A program made the translations under genes and the position numbers. From contig JALNQF010000028.1 in assembly GCA_028456385.1 (NCBI GenBank), positions 1 to 64,000 on the forward strand: DNA of 64,000 nt, in the 5' to 3' direction. Positions 12,190 to 24,012 of the stretch are shown piece by piece; position 1 is the first letter of the stretch; every line of letters starts with the position of its first letter. The notes under the pieces are model-generated. The model was given only the letters and a program-made list of their open reading frames with translations. It had not been told where the DNA came from and searched no databases. This stretch comes from Ophiosphaerella korrae. Lineage: Eukaryota > Ascomycota > Dothideomycetes > Pleosporales > Phaeosphaeriaceae.

Positions 12190-12390
12190 ACCCCATTTTA
12201 TTAGTCTATAACTTAGGGTATCTAGTATTAGATAGCAATTCTAAAGAAATAGGGCTTTTAAGATAGAAGTCTATAGTTATAATAGTTTAAGAGAAGTGCT
12301 AAGAATACTAAGAACTAGTTAAGTAGAAAGTTAGCCATTTTATAGCTATAGTAAGGAGTTATACTTATCTATTACTAGTAATTTATTTTC
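12190..12390. repeat. A+T-rich RIP-like patch
   Basis: About 200 bp with the same TpA-rich, CpA/TpG-poor look as the block at 1-5 kb, between the LINE relic and the HET-NACHT-ankyrin pseudogene. It ends near an inverted cttctctcacatgagtgagaag motif at about 12393-12414. Probably another transposon remnant. Confidence 0.5.
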
Positions 12391-12589
12391 ACTTCTCTCA
12401 CATGAGTGAGAAGAGGAAGGGGGGAGGGGGGTAGGTCCATTTTCGAGCCCCCGAGCCTGAGCAATCTGACTACAGGGATGTGAGTGGTTTCAAATATTGG
12501 AGGAAAGGATCATATCTGATCTAAAAATAAGCTAAGCGGTAAAAATTATAGGTCACGTAAGTGGTTGAACAAAGTCGATGCTGTCGCAA

Positions 12590-15500
12590 GTATAGGTTGA
12601 GTTTGCATCGACAAGCCAAGCAGTGCGGAGTTTTCAGAAGCTATCAGCTCCATGTTTCGCTGGTATCAGAATGCAACAAGGTGCTACATGTATTTGTCTG
12701 ATGTTACAGTCAATGGTTCAGCTAGACCGGATGAGTTCTCCTGAAGATGGGAACTGATGTTCAAGCAAAGCAGATAGTTTATCCGTGGCTGGACGCTTCA
12801 AGAGTTTATTGCTCCAACCTTAGTTGAATTCTTCTCTAAGGAGGAACAGCGACTCGGTGATAAGTAATCACTGGAGCAAACTCTCCATGAGATAACTGGA
12901 ACCTTCATCCAAGCCCCTACAAGGAAGCCCTTTGTCTCAGTTCAGTGTGAATGAGCGCATGTCGTGGGCTAAGAAACGTCAGACAAAATGCGAAGAAGAC
13001 GAGGCATACTCTCTACTAGGCATTTTCGGCATACATACACCGCTCCTATATGGCGAAGGACAGGAAAGTGCGTTGCTTCACCTTCAGGAGCATATCAAAG
13101 AGCCTTTAGGGAACGAACCTCTCTCACGAGACGAGCAACGACCAATGCTATTAAACTCATTGAAATTTGACCAAAGCAATGCGCGTCAGATGGCTGTCAG
13201 GACGGCCTATGCCAAGACATGCGAATGGCTGTTATAAGAGTCCGAATAACTCTATTGGCTTAATACGACTAAATTCGGCGGACACCACGGCTTTTTGTGG
13301 ATCAAAGGGAAACCAGGAACAGGAAAGTCAACATTAAGGAAATCTTCTCTTACTAATGCTTACAAAACAATGAAGGATATATTAGTTATCTTATTCTTCT
13401 TTAATGCGCGAGGCAACAATCTAGAGAAGCCTACTATCGGGACGTATCGTTCGCTGCTACTACAACTACTTAAACGACTTCTAGCCCTTCAGTGCGTCTT
13501 CGACTCGCTTGATCTCGTAACGCCAAACCTGATCGAAAATCACCAATGGGGCGTCGAATTACTTAAAAAACTATTAGAAGAGGCGATACAAAATCTTGGA
13601 GAGGCTTCTGTAGTCTGTTTTACTAATGCATTGGACGAATGCGAAGAACGTCAGATCCGAAATATGATATCCTTTTTCGAGCGTGTAGGCGAGCTTACCG
13701 TATCAGCTGGTATTAGGTTCTAAGTCTGTTTTTCAAGTAGGCATTACCCGCATATTACAATCCAGAAAGGGCTATGTCTAGTTTTAGAAGGGCAAGAAGG
13801 ACACAAACAGGATAGAAGCAACTGCCCAGAGAGCGAATTAAAGATTGGGCAGAGTAAAGTTGCTAAGTATACTCGAATGGAACTTCAAGAAAAGGTCTCA
13901 AGGATTTTTATGTGGGTTTTCCTCGTAGTAGGAATGCTAAACATGACGGTGATCGCATATATACGCTTCAGCGAAGACTCCAGGAGATTCCTAATGACCT
14001 CCACGAGCTATTCTGCGATATTTTGAGACGCGACTCCTATGAACTAGTTATATGTATTCAATGGGTGCCCTTCGTAAGGCAGCCACTGAAGCCGGAACAG
14101 TTATACTCCGCTATCCTTTCCGGTGTTGAGCCTGACGTCCCGTCAAGCTGGAATCCTGATGGCATCTCAGCAGACGTGATCGAAAGGTCCATACTCGAGC
14201 CCTCTAAAGGACTCGCTGAAATCACATCTATAGATCGAAATTTCCAGTTTATTCACGAATCAATAAAGGATTTTTTCTGAAAGAAAACGGGCTCGGAAAC
14301 ATCTGGCCAGACCTTGGGAGCAACTTTTAAGGCCAAAGCCATGAGCGGCTGAAGCACTGCTGCCTCAACTACATGGGCATCGACTGTTTTGCCCATCTAA
14401 AACCTCTAGAGGCTTTATTCCCGAGGGCCGCAAACTTCCACCCGTCGAAACAGATACATTCCCCTTCCGAGAGTATGCCGTGCGGAATGTACTATACCAT
14501 GCAGATGCGGCAGAGGGAGGCGGTATCGCCCAGGGAAATTTCTCGAGATCTTCTCGCTTGTTCGTTGGATTAAGCTCGGCAATCTATTCAAAATATAGGG
14601 ATGCGGACATACTGAGGATGCGAGTCTTCTGTATGTATTAGGGGGTGGCAATATGTCAAATCTCATCAGAGCTCATCCATCCATCCTGTCGTGTTTTAAA
14701 GTTGAAAAGGAGCGTTATGGGCCTCCCATTTTTGCAGCCCTTGCGGCCCAGAGCAAGGAGGCTGCCCGAGCGTTTATGGAAGCTCATGTAGCAAATTAAT
14801 CTAGGAGTCGGTTTCGTATACTATGCAGCCAGTACTTCCAAGACGAAAACAAGCAGACCAACTTTGGACTCGACTTCGAATTCTCAAATCGAAGGGCAGT
14901 ACTCCCACGTTTAGCGGATCTTGGCAACATGGTAATACTCACTTTTCTGCTTTAGACAGGCAGGATGGACGTTGACTTAAGGGATTGTCGCGGGCGGATA
15001 GCGCTCTCATGGGCGGCGGAGAAAGGTCCTAAGGCCGTAGTCAAGCTTCTACTCGAGATAGGTAAGATTGGCGTCAACTCGAAGGACTCTGATTACGGAC
15101 GGACGCCGCTATTGTGGGCGGTATTGGGAAATAGCGAGGCCATAGTCAAGCTTCTGCTCGAGACAGGCAAGGTTGACGCTAACTTGAAGGATCCTAAATA
15201 TGGACGGACACCACTATGGTTGGTGGCATGGTATGGATGCGAGGCTGTAGCCAAGGTGCTGCTTGAAACAGGTAGGGTCGACGTTAACTTAGTGGATAGG
15301 GACGAGCAGACGCCGCTATCACGGACAGCATGGAGTAGACATGAGGCCATAGCCGAGCTTCTACTCGAAACAGGCAAGGCCTACGCCGACTCAAAGGATA
15401 AAAACGGATGGACACCGCTATCGTCGGCAGCATGTTGTGGGCGCGAGGTTGCGGTCAAAGTGCTGCTTGAGACAGGCAAGGTCGATGTTAACTCGAAGGA

Positions 15501-15880
15501 TAAGATGGATGGATGCCACTATTGCTTGCAATAGAGCATAGGCGCGAGGTCGTAGTCAAGCTACTGCTTGACACGGGCAAGGCCGATGTCAACTCGAGGG
15601 CCAAGGATGGACGGACGTCGCTATAGTAGGCCACAAAGTACAAGTACAGGGCTATAATTAAGCTACTACTTGAGACAGGCAAGATTGATGCTAAAGGAAA
15701 TCAAAGAACAGGCGTCACTACCGGGGTTGGCAGAGCGTGAGCGCGAGGCCGTCGTCAAGCTACCGCAATTGTAACTGTCGTATATCAGACCACGTGACCA
15801 CTTATATCCGCTTAGGTTTGGCCTCAATTTGCCTGCTTTGTCAGCTCGGGACTCCTCACTTCTTGATAGTTGAATCAATC
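12590..15880 (+). pseudogene. HET-NACHT-ankyrin NLR-like gene, decayed
   Basis: Pieces in the right order make a fungal STAND (NLR-like) protein. A HET domain spans 12600-13080; its hallmarks are a C-I-D-K segment, MFRWYQNATRCYMYLSDV, RGWTLQEFIAP, then AYSLLGIFGIHTPLLYGEG. Next is a P-loop NTPase/NACHT with Walker A GKPGTGKST at 13307-13333 and a Walker-B-like FTNALDECEE near 13618-13650. Further NACHT-type sequence follows to about 14280. A degenerate linker leads to ankyrin repeats (14965-15640). The HET part lacks its start and carries stops near 12741, 12776 and 12865. More stops lie at about 13235, 13721 and 14278, and the frame shifts repeatedly. Such proteins act in heterokaryon incompatibility and innate-type recognition. 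This copy cannot make a full protein. Confidence 0.85.
14965..15640 (+). repeat. Ankyrin-repeat array of the NLR-like pseudogene
   Basis: Tandem repeats of about 33-34 residues (roughly 100 bp) with the signature TPL..A...G.EAVVKLLLETGKVDVNSKD. Five are readable in one frame up to a stop at 15532-15534. At least two more continue out of frame to about 15700. High DNA similarity between units, best seen in the KLLLETGK segment, suggests recent repeat turnover of the kind seen in recognition-type fungal NLRs. Confidence 0.8.
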
Positions 15881-17100
15881 ATCCGATTTCTCAACTCCTA
15901 TCAGTAACCTCTCTTAACAATACACATCTTTACTCGACCTTGCCGCTTCCTGCCTAGTACTTGGCGTTGCCACCGCTAGCAGCGAGGACGGCTGACCTGC
16001 GCCGGCCACAGGGTTATGAAGTAGCAAATTTACAAGAAGTGAGCTAGTTGATGGGGAGTAAATTTGATCGCAAGGCTGCAGGGCATACATTGGCCTGGAG
16101 ATTTTGTATAGCCATAGGTATAACAGCTACAACCCTGCTTTACGGCTAGTAGCCGCCCTCTATTAGATTATGTTACAATTATGTAGTAATTCTATACTAG
16201 CTAGAGTAGGTAATTCCAAATTAGAGGTACTAACTAGGTAGCGCCCCTACATAAATCAAGCGTATCTTGCAGCCTTCTAGCTAACTATTACTCCTTACTT
16301 TTACCATTAAACTTATAAGCCTATATAAGAGTATTTTATTAGTTGTAATAGTAGTATTAGTATAGTAGTAGTCTGTATAGTTAAGGGTTACTTTTACTGT
16401 TGAGATAAGCTCTCTCTTGTCAGGCTGCAGGCCGTAGGTGCGCGAGCGCGCAAGCCGAGAAGGCTAAGGACCCGGAGGGCCCTTAGACAGTACATACTGT
16501 TCTACTCCAACAATTAACGTTGTTGGTTATTCGTAACTTGTTGGTTGCTTGCCGTAGTGGAGTAGAGCTGCAGTCTGACATCTATAAGTTTGGTAGGTAG
16601 GTGTAAGGTAGACTTCAAGCAAGATATACTTCAAGAGGTGCAACAACTAGTTGATTGAAAAGAGAGCGAATAGTAAATAGAGAACTAACTAAGGAGAGGA
16701 GATTCAAGGCTATAAGAGCCCAGGGGATAGCCTAAGGCTAGCCTTAACAAGTTAGATAGATTACCTGGCTAACCGAAGAGGGAGGAACGGGAGTATCTTG
16801 AGAGTAACTAGGATAACTCCCTTACAGTAGGCTTTATAAAAACGTTTTTTATATTGGTATAACTAGAAGGCCTTCAAATTTGTCTCAGTATATTATAAAA
16901 AGGTAGTAGTATAAAAAGTACGGTGTAGGTAAGCTCGCTATTGCTGGGAAGTCAAAGTACCAGCCTTTTTTTCCGTTACGGCGGACGAACGTGATTCAGT
17001 TTGCCGTCCTTGTGGGCCACTTGGACGCGCTATTAATGGGCATATGTAACGAATTTCGGAAGTTGCAGAGATTGTATCAGGGCCTACTGAATGTATCAAC
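15881..17100. other. Gene-free stretch with A+T-rich patch
   Basis: Contains a TpA-rich patch at about 16140-16400, and at 16490-16600 a pair of related segments (ctactccaacaa and, inverted, ttgttgg / gtggagtag) that could be a transposon or LTR scar. No gene is seen on either strand. Confidence 0.4.
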
Positions 17101-17130
17101 AAAAATTACCTGGACACCCTAGGATAAAGC

Positions 17131-17956
17131 TTACACATAGTCCTCATCTTGCGAGTCATCACTGTCGCCATGCTTGGTAGGTCTTTGGCTTTGGATTCCT
17201 GACTTTTCTTTAGTAACCTTGCCTTGTTTCGTGGCCGTCTCCTGCTTCGCAGCCTTCGCTTGCTTCCTGACCTTGCTTCCTGACCTTGCTTCCTGACCTT
17301 GCTTCCTGACCTTGCTTCTCTTCGCCGTCTTCCCTCCACTAAAACACTTTGCGATATCTAGAACATGTGTTAGCAATCAAATCTATGATTCGACACGCTA
17401 GCATTCACAACATACCTTGTTTGAACCCCCACTTCTTCAACACACCCTCAATCATCTTCCTCGTTTTCTTCCGGGCTTCTTCCCGGTCCTCACCCTGCTT
17501 CAGCAAGGCATCATACTCTGTGTGCTTATGTCTGACATGCGCAAAAACCGCCAATAACACTTTCTTCTCCAGTGGAATCTGGGCCGTTCTTCCCACGCGG
17601 CCTGAATGCTTCCTGAAACCATGCTTCAGCACCAACTCTTTCTCTTTAGAGGGCATCTTGCTGAACTGGACATCTAATTCCGCAGACGCTTTGGCAATGT
17701 CAGCGGCATCGCGCTTTTGGACGGCAATACGGCGACAGGGCAAGGTGGTTTTGGCTTGTGCGTGGACTTGACTGATGATGGCTTTTGGAGCACGGAGGCC
17801 GAGTGTACGTTGGTCAGACACTACTTTGTAGAGGGTTGCACCCGATTCGTGGGTCAGTTTGCGGCAGTGCAGGGTCTTATAGGCGATGCCTTTGGGAAGG
17901 AAGGCATAGCCCTTAGGCATAGGGGTGCTGGGTGGCACGTTGACTTCGCGGTGCAT
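17131..17956 (-). CDS. DUF2293 domain protein
   Basis: Two exons, 17956-17416 and 17357-17131, with a 58-bp GT...AG intron, give 255 residues. The first exon holds the DUF2293 domain: MPKGYAFLPKG near the start, then LGLRAP, KRDAADI, the conserved LKHGFRKHSGRVGRT segment, and HVRHKHTEYDALLKQG. The domain is widespread in fungi and has no assigned function. The second exon is a Lys/Arg/Gln-rich low-complexity tail, likely disordered and possibly nucleic-acid binding or nuclear; this is inference. The reading frame is open upstream of the ATG at 17956 as far as a tttctag acceptor at about 17990, so a short 5' exon and a more upstream start are possible. The tail is built on a 13-bp tandem repeat. 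Confidence 0.75.
17260..17320. repeat. 13-bp coding minisatellite, about 4.7 copies
   Basis: Four perfect tandem copies of ttgcttcctgacc (start positions 17260, 17273, 17286 and 17299) and a partial fifth, inside the second exon of the DUF2293 gene. The unit is not a multiple of three, so any copy change other than three shifts the protein's C-terminal frame. Confidence 0.9.
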
Positions 17957-18662
17957 GATGATTTTTTGTGCTGTTAGGTCCTTGTCCGCCTAGAAATGTG
18001 ATGTGTTTAAAGTAACCCGCTTAGTTGGGCTTTGGTATGTTCAAGGTGGTGTAGCTACCTAGTGCCGTATCGTACACTGCTCTAGACTTGATAATTTTCA
18101 TGGTGAGTGACTAGTCAAGTGATTCGTCATCTAATTGACTTTCATGTCTTTGAAGAACGGATAATGAATAAATGGTATAAAGATGCTGATCACGGCTTTG
18201 TTGAGATGTTCGAGGTTGTCGGGGCAGCCGGGGGCCAAAAGACGCGCTAAATGAAACACTAGGCTATCCCGAAATAGGACCTGGAGAGTTGGGAGTCCTG
18301 TGCTTTGAAATAATTATCGGAGTAACAGCATCTTCACTTCAGTATCATTCAATGTATATGTTCCTGCGACTTCGCTCTCAAGAGATATCTATAGACGCGC
18401 TCAGAGTCTCGGCTCATGGATGACCCACCCTATCTCCCGGATTCGGATAGCTCGGCAGAGCGTGTGCTATTTCAACCCCTGCATGTGCTTCATCACCCAA
18501 TCACACCGCTATTGTGGTTCAACAGGGGCTCCACAGCAGCTGAGGCTTGCCTTTGTGGGGGACCATGATGACGACGTCTCACTAGATATATTTATCTTTC
18601 AGCCACAGTTTCTGTTTCTCACAGCCTCACTCAGTTTTTCCTTTGTTTCTTTCGTGTTGAAA

Positions 18663-21043
18663 ATGCAACTGAGGAGGGCTGACACAACGTTTGGCGATGA
18701 CATTGCGCTTGCAAACATCACATACAACGACAAGTATGTGATCGTGTACAACTTCGAAGATGTTGGTTCGTAGGCGCCGACTTTTCGCCCTGGGCTGAGG
18801 ATTGACAAAACCAGCAACCGAAACCGCCATCTCCGAAGTCACAACCTTACTGAAGGATCTCCATTCAGTTGGATTGAACACCGAGGTGCGCAGAGGCTAC
18901 CCTGAAACGCTCCTAGTCTTTGTGCAAGCCCCGAGGGAGCTTCTTGGTAACGCTGTCTACAAGTCTCGGTATGGCTATTCACTGCCTGGGGTGAAGCAGA
19001 CACTGACAAATCTACAAAGCGTCAAAGATTGGCTCTATGGCATCATTAAAAACCACCCAGGCGGTACCACATCGAGTGTGGTGCGTGCTGACTTTGAGGC
19101 GGAAGATTTACTCTCAATGTACCATTTAATCCACTGGAGCAAAGAATTTGGAGGTGCAGGCATTACTCCAAGTTCTGGAAAGTGGACTAATGTGACGTCC
19201 ATCTTTCCTCTCCATAATCATCGCACAAACCGTATTCTCCTTACGCATCTCAGCAAACGTATATTTCTTACCGTGGACGATTTGGACCAGATTCGAGATC
19301 TATTTGGCGCAAAAACTGCATTTTACTTCGCATTCATACAAACATACTTCCGTTCATTAATGTTTCCGTGTGCTGCAGGCATCTTTGCATGGACTTTCCT
19401 TCCGAAATACTCGCTCTTCTTCGCATCCATCATTGGAATATGGTGTACTGTTTTCTTGGAGTACTGGAAGATCAAACAAACAGACCTTGCATTACGGTGG
19501 AATGTGCGAGGTGTGGGTCAGCTGAAGGCCGACCGTCCGCAATTCAAGTATGAGAAAGAGATTGTCGATGCAGCCGGCCGTGTTCGACACTATTTTCCAC
19601 GCTGGAAACGGGTTCTACGACAACTCTTGGTTCTACCATTTTTAATCGTCAGCTTGCTGTTCCTGGGTGCACTTATCGCACTGGTATTTGTGATTGAAAC
19701 TTTTATATCTGAAGCCTACGTAAGTTTTATGCTTATTTAATATTTATCAAAAAAAAACTTACTTATTGTTGATACAACAGGAAGGCCCATACAAGTTCTA
19801 TCTGGTGTGTATCTGTTGACGAAATAAGTCTTGATGGGGTCACCTCATAACTAACATCGCATAGGAGTATCTACCCACAGTTCTTCTCGCTGTCTTCTTG
19901 CCGTATGCTACGAATATCCTCGAAGCCATTGCCAAGTCGATGACTGAGTATGAAAACCACCGAACCTCTGATCACCATGAGATGTCCCTCACCCAGAAGA
20001 TCTTTGTTCTGAACTCAATCACAAATTACCTCCCCATCTTGCTCACGGCCTTCGTTTACTTGCCACTCGGAGACGACGTCATCCCAATCATACAGCACTT
20101 CATCGATACAGTAATGGGTAACAAGGACAAAATAAGAGAACCTTTCGTCCCCGATCCGGATCGGCTACGCAACGAAGTTATAACGCTGACGCTTACTGGT
20201 CAAGTTTCAGGTGCTCTTGAAGAGTTAGCTCTCCCATGGTTGAAGATGCAAGTCAAACAATGGTGGCGTGACCGACAGGTTTCGCAGGAGGAAAAGTACC
20301 GTGACCCAAATCATCGGCTGATGCCCGATGACCCCTCAGAAGCACGATTCCTCCGGCGGGCACGCAACCAGGCTCTTTGCCCAGAATATAACGTTCAGGA
20401 CGATATTGCTGAGATGGTTATCCAATTTAGCTATCTGGCCCTGTTCAGCCCTGTTTAGCCACTTGTACCTATCGGGTTTCTTGTAAACAATTGGTTCGAG
20501 CTGCGATCTGACTTCATCAAAATTTGCCACGAGTACCAAAGACCACCCGCCACACGTAGCGACGGTATCGGACCATGGGTAGCAAGCATGGAATGTTTAA
20601 CTTGGCTCGGTAGTATCAATAGCGCAGCTATTGTACATCTCTATGGCAGCACATCGGTGCTTAGAGACCGCTTTGGATTGAGTCTTTGGGCAAGCCTTCC
20701 TATTACGATCATGGTCTCCGAACACATATTCATGACGTTCAGAGCTGGGATACGATTCGCTCTTTCACGGATTGGCTCTGAGCAAACTCGTAAAGAACGA
20801 GACGAACAATATGCGAAGAGAAAAAAGCATCTTGATGAGCTTCAGGAAACTGCGAGGTCTAAGAGTACTCTCGACGTGGCAGAGAGGGAGAGACGCAAGA
20901 GTATCAGGATAAATGCTGCCGATCTTTTCTGGGTTACACAAGCCGATGAGGGAGCAAGCGAACAAGCCGGAATCAATATTATCCAAGCGATCAAACACAC
21001 TCAGGATGATAAAAAGGTCACTAGCAAAGGTAAATTTGACTGA
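18663..21043 (+). pseudogene. Anoctamin/TMEM16 (Ist2-like) membrane protein, interrupted by one TAG
   Basis: Five exons: 18663-18765, 18815-18968, 19020-19719, 19781-19804 (only 24 nt) and 19865-21043, with introns of 49, 51, 61 and 60 bp. They would encode 719 residues, the usual length of fungal TMEM16 proteins. These are ER or plasma-membrane lipid scramblases / ER-PM tethers. Visible are an N-terminal cytosolic domain (VKDWLYGI, then LTPSSG-like and FPLHNH segments) and multiple hydrophobic helices. The anoctamin core contains VFLEYWKIKQTDLALRWNVRG, a helix with FSYLALFSPV and VNNWFELRSDFIKIC, and a basic/coiled C-terminus. Codon 20456-20458 is TAG where the family has Trp; the frame is open on both sides. 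The 51-bp second intron is a multiple of three with no stop, so it could be missed. The TAG may be a RIP-type nonsense mutation, an RNA-editing site or a sequence error. Confidence 0.85.
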
Positions 21044-21189
21044 AGGTAGAGAAGTCGCAGAGCGACAAAACTTAATAGACGTAATATTTACAGTGCACTA
21101 TGGCGACGTCTGAATGTGGATCGCTTTTGATCGAACTATATACATGGAAGCGATAAGAATGGTAATAGTAAACTTGTTGGACATGGTGC

Positions 21190-22289
21190 TTATGCCAGAG
21201 CAGCCAAGACCTTGTTGTAAGCATCCTTGGGCTTGTAGCTGGAGTCGAAGAGGAGAGGGTTGCCCTGAGGCCTCCAAGAGTCGTTGTCGCGAACACCCCA
21301 GACGGTGATACCAACGCAGTTCTTCTGGTCCAAGCAAGCCTTGACAACATTGCCCCAATCAGATCCATTAGCATTCTGGATATCGACCTCGGTGAGAGCG
21401 CACTCTGAGGCAGCAGCGCAGAGAGCAGCCATGGCGCCGGGAGCCGCTGCACCCTGGCCGGACTGCAAATGACCCTGAGAGCCAATACCGTCAATAGGAA
21501 TACCGGCGGCGATCCACTTCTTGACGTTGCGGACTATACCCTGAGTCTTAGTACCTGATGCAGAGTCAAGGCTAATTTGATGTCAGTGCCTGATTCAACG
21601 TCGGGAGACTCAATCCGACTTACTTGTAGTCGTTGATGTAACGCTTCGCGTCGGGGTCAGCCTTCTTGGCCGCCTCGAATGCAATACGGACAAAGTCCTC
21701 TCCGAGAACATTGTAGAAGACGCTGGCACGGAAGCCACCATTCTCCTCGAACATCTCGTTGATGACGTCCCAAGCGTACACCTTGCCCTTGAAGTGGCCC
21801 ATCACGTTGCTGATATGGTCCTGTATAACGGTAGTTAAGGTGGCCTTGTCCCTGATTTGCTGGACCCATGAGGGCAGCTGAGAGTGCCAAACAGTGGTGT
21901 GTCCTCGGATGAGGAGGTTGTTGTCACCGGCGAACTTGGCCAAGTAATCAGATTGGCTGAAAGTGTACTTTCCCTTTGAGCCTTCGGTAGCATCCCACTT
22001 CATGCTGCTTCCTGTCAATCGCGAGTACCATTTAATTAAAGAACAAAAGCGCTCACCTGTTCTCGGGTGTAACTTGACCGAAGTTCGCCTTGATGATGGC
22101 AGCGGTTTGGCCACTACCGAGGCGGCCCTGGTCGGCACATGTACCGAAGTACTTCTTTCCCTTCTTGATCATAGCAGCATTGATGCTCTGAGCAGCCTGG
22201 CGCTCATCGAGGATGAGTTCTGGTTCTGCAACTGGGACAGCAGAAACGAGCGCGCTAACGGACAGGAGGGTGATGAGAGAGAGCTTCAT
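21190..22289 (-). CDS. GH10 endo-1,4-beta-xylanase, secreted
   Basis: Three exons, 22289-22057, 22004-21624 and 21571-21190, with two 52-bp introns give 331 residues, normal for a catalytic-domain-only GH10 enzyme. The ATG at 22289 begins a clear signal peptide ([17 protein letters not shown]). The (beta/alpha)8 fold shows the family landmarks [19 protein letters not shown] (Glu is the general acid/base), INDYN across the second intron, [14 protein letters not shown] (Glu is the nucleophile) and [12 protein letters not shown]. It cleaves internal beta-1,4 bonds of xylan outside the cell. No carbohydrate-binding module is present. A TATA-like element and an XlnR-type GGCTAAA lie upstream, fitting xylose-induced expression. 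All catalytic residues are present and the gene is intact, in contrast to several neighbours. Confidence 0.93.
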
Positions 22290-22362
22290 GGTGACTGGTT
22301 GACTTGATGGTGTAGTGGCCTGTATCGATGATGGATTCTTATTATCTGCGGCGACCACCCCT

Positions 22363-22368
22363 CTTATA
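22363..22368 (-). promoter_or_regulatory. TATA-like box of the xylanase gene
   Basis: TATAAG on the minus strand, about 75 bp upstream of the xylanase ATG, a usual distance for a fungal TATA element with a short 5' UTR. Confidence 0.5.
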
Positions 22369-22419
22369 CTTCGATCAATATCCAGTCTCTACCTTATTTG
22401 GACTATATCCACTTTCATC

Positions 22420-24010
22420 GCCATAAGCAATATCAAGATACTATGCATGCACACAAGTCTTCCATGTGGGGTACAGAAGCGATAGAGTAATTTAGATCCA
22501 GGCCCATTTTCCGCCACGGAAATTGAGTGCCGTTAGCACAATAAACAAACACATCCCTACTTGATGCACCCTGGTGCAATTAAGTCGAAGCTTCCAGTGA
22601 CAGTTTCTTGTGTTGCTTGGCATTTATGGAAGGCAAGCGGCTAAATCGTAGTCCTTTGATTACCGATCCCTGTAACGTCGGCTGAACTGCCACGCACTAA
22701 AGAGTCACGTTGGTCCTAGTTGTTTTAGATTGAGAACAAATAGTAATAGTCGAAAAGAACCACCAAAAGACCGCAGGTGATACAAATGTGCTCGGCCAAG
22801 CGATTGTCATTGGTGGAGCAATATATGCGCCTCAGCGCTTACGCAGCTTTCATGCACACGTTCGATGCACTCCAGATGATCCTTAGGGCTGGTATCCGGG
22901 GAAAGGAACATTTTATACGGTCTCGTATCCGAGCCCAGCATTTGGCCCAGCGTTGTCAAGGTCGGATTGGATCCGGGGTGCCTTGGGAGCTGTTAATTCA
23001 TGCTAGGAATGGTGTTCCACATCTACCTGGTAGCAGGCATCTCGCAATATCATTGCTCAACATCATGCACTCCCGCCGCTATCGTGATACCCGCCCAAAA
23101 CAATATATCTTGGAACGTGGCTTGAGGCTTCACAAAGAATGCGTAACAAAGCTCAGAGGATAGCTATTTTATCCCATAGGAGTGCTTTGCATACCCACCT
23201 TGATTGCATACCTACTTTAAGCCCTACTCGTGGCTCCACTGAGGTTCCACAGATATTCATTTGTCCATGCAAATCCCTTCCAGAAGGATTTACAGCGCCT
23301 GCCGCCTTTACGGGGTCTCGTAGGACCACCTTTTGATTATGTTCCAAGACTCAGCCCAATCCAGTTCCTCCAACCATCGGCGTTTCCCCACAGACCCTGC
23401 CTGAAAGCAGTCATTTCCAAATTTGGAGTAGGTACAACAATGAATACGGCTAGTCGCGAGCAAATTGTTCACCGATCTGTTTCATGGCCAAGTCAATAAA
23501 TGAGGTTGTTTATGGTTCCCGTCAAGCCACCACTCAGCATCCTGGCGTGAAACAGAGGATGCTAAACGCGCTAATTGATTTCTAGAAAATCGTGACTCTG
23601 GCGTCATTGTGGGCATCGCATTGTTTAGCTGATTTTGTGATACAGCATTAGCCTTCACAGCGGTACATAAGCTTCCACAGCCGTCTGAATTCTTTACCTA
23701 CTGACTTCATGCGCATTTGCCGGATATTCCGCTGTTTTCATATTGCTCATTTCTCCTCTTTTTCTCGCGTGGAGGAGTTGAGTTATGATTTTCTCGCCAT
23801 GATTTTCGGATATTGAAACGAAGATTCAAGAATGAAGCAATTTGGATTAGCGCTCTCAGGCCTGTAGTCACTGTACACACTCTACGAAACGAACGACTTC
23901 CTCGCAAGGCATCCAAGACGCTCTTATATTCTGTACCAGGCTATAGACGCTATCTCAAAGTGTTTCTATTCATACTTTCAACTCTTTTTATTACTCGGTT
24001 CGGCCGATGC
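22420..24010. other. Region upstream of the xylanase, no supported gene
   Basis: A 128-codon plus-strand frame at 22777-23163 and a minus-strand frame with scattered stops over the same stretch were examined. Neither matches a family I recognise. The minus-strand reading has coding-like composition and may be an old relic. The rest to 24010 shows nothing. Confidence 0.35.
22639..22645 (+). promoter_or_regulatory. Possible XlnR/Xyr1 site (GGCTAAA)
   Basis: A perfect GGCTAAA about 350 bp upstream of the xylanase ATG. The zinc-cluster activator XlnR/Xyr1 is known to bind GGCTAA-type sites in xylanase promoters. A single 7-bp match can occur by chance, so the call rests on its position. Confidence 0.4.
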
Positions 24011-24012
24011 AT

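Noticed and set aside
22777..23163. 128-codon plus-strand frame
   Set aside because: No motif, no splice partner, and a scattered coding-like frame exists on the other strand; not enough for a call.
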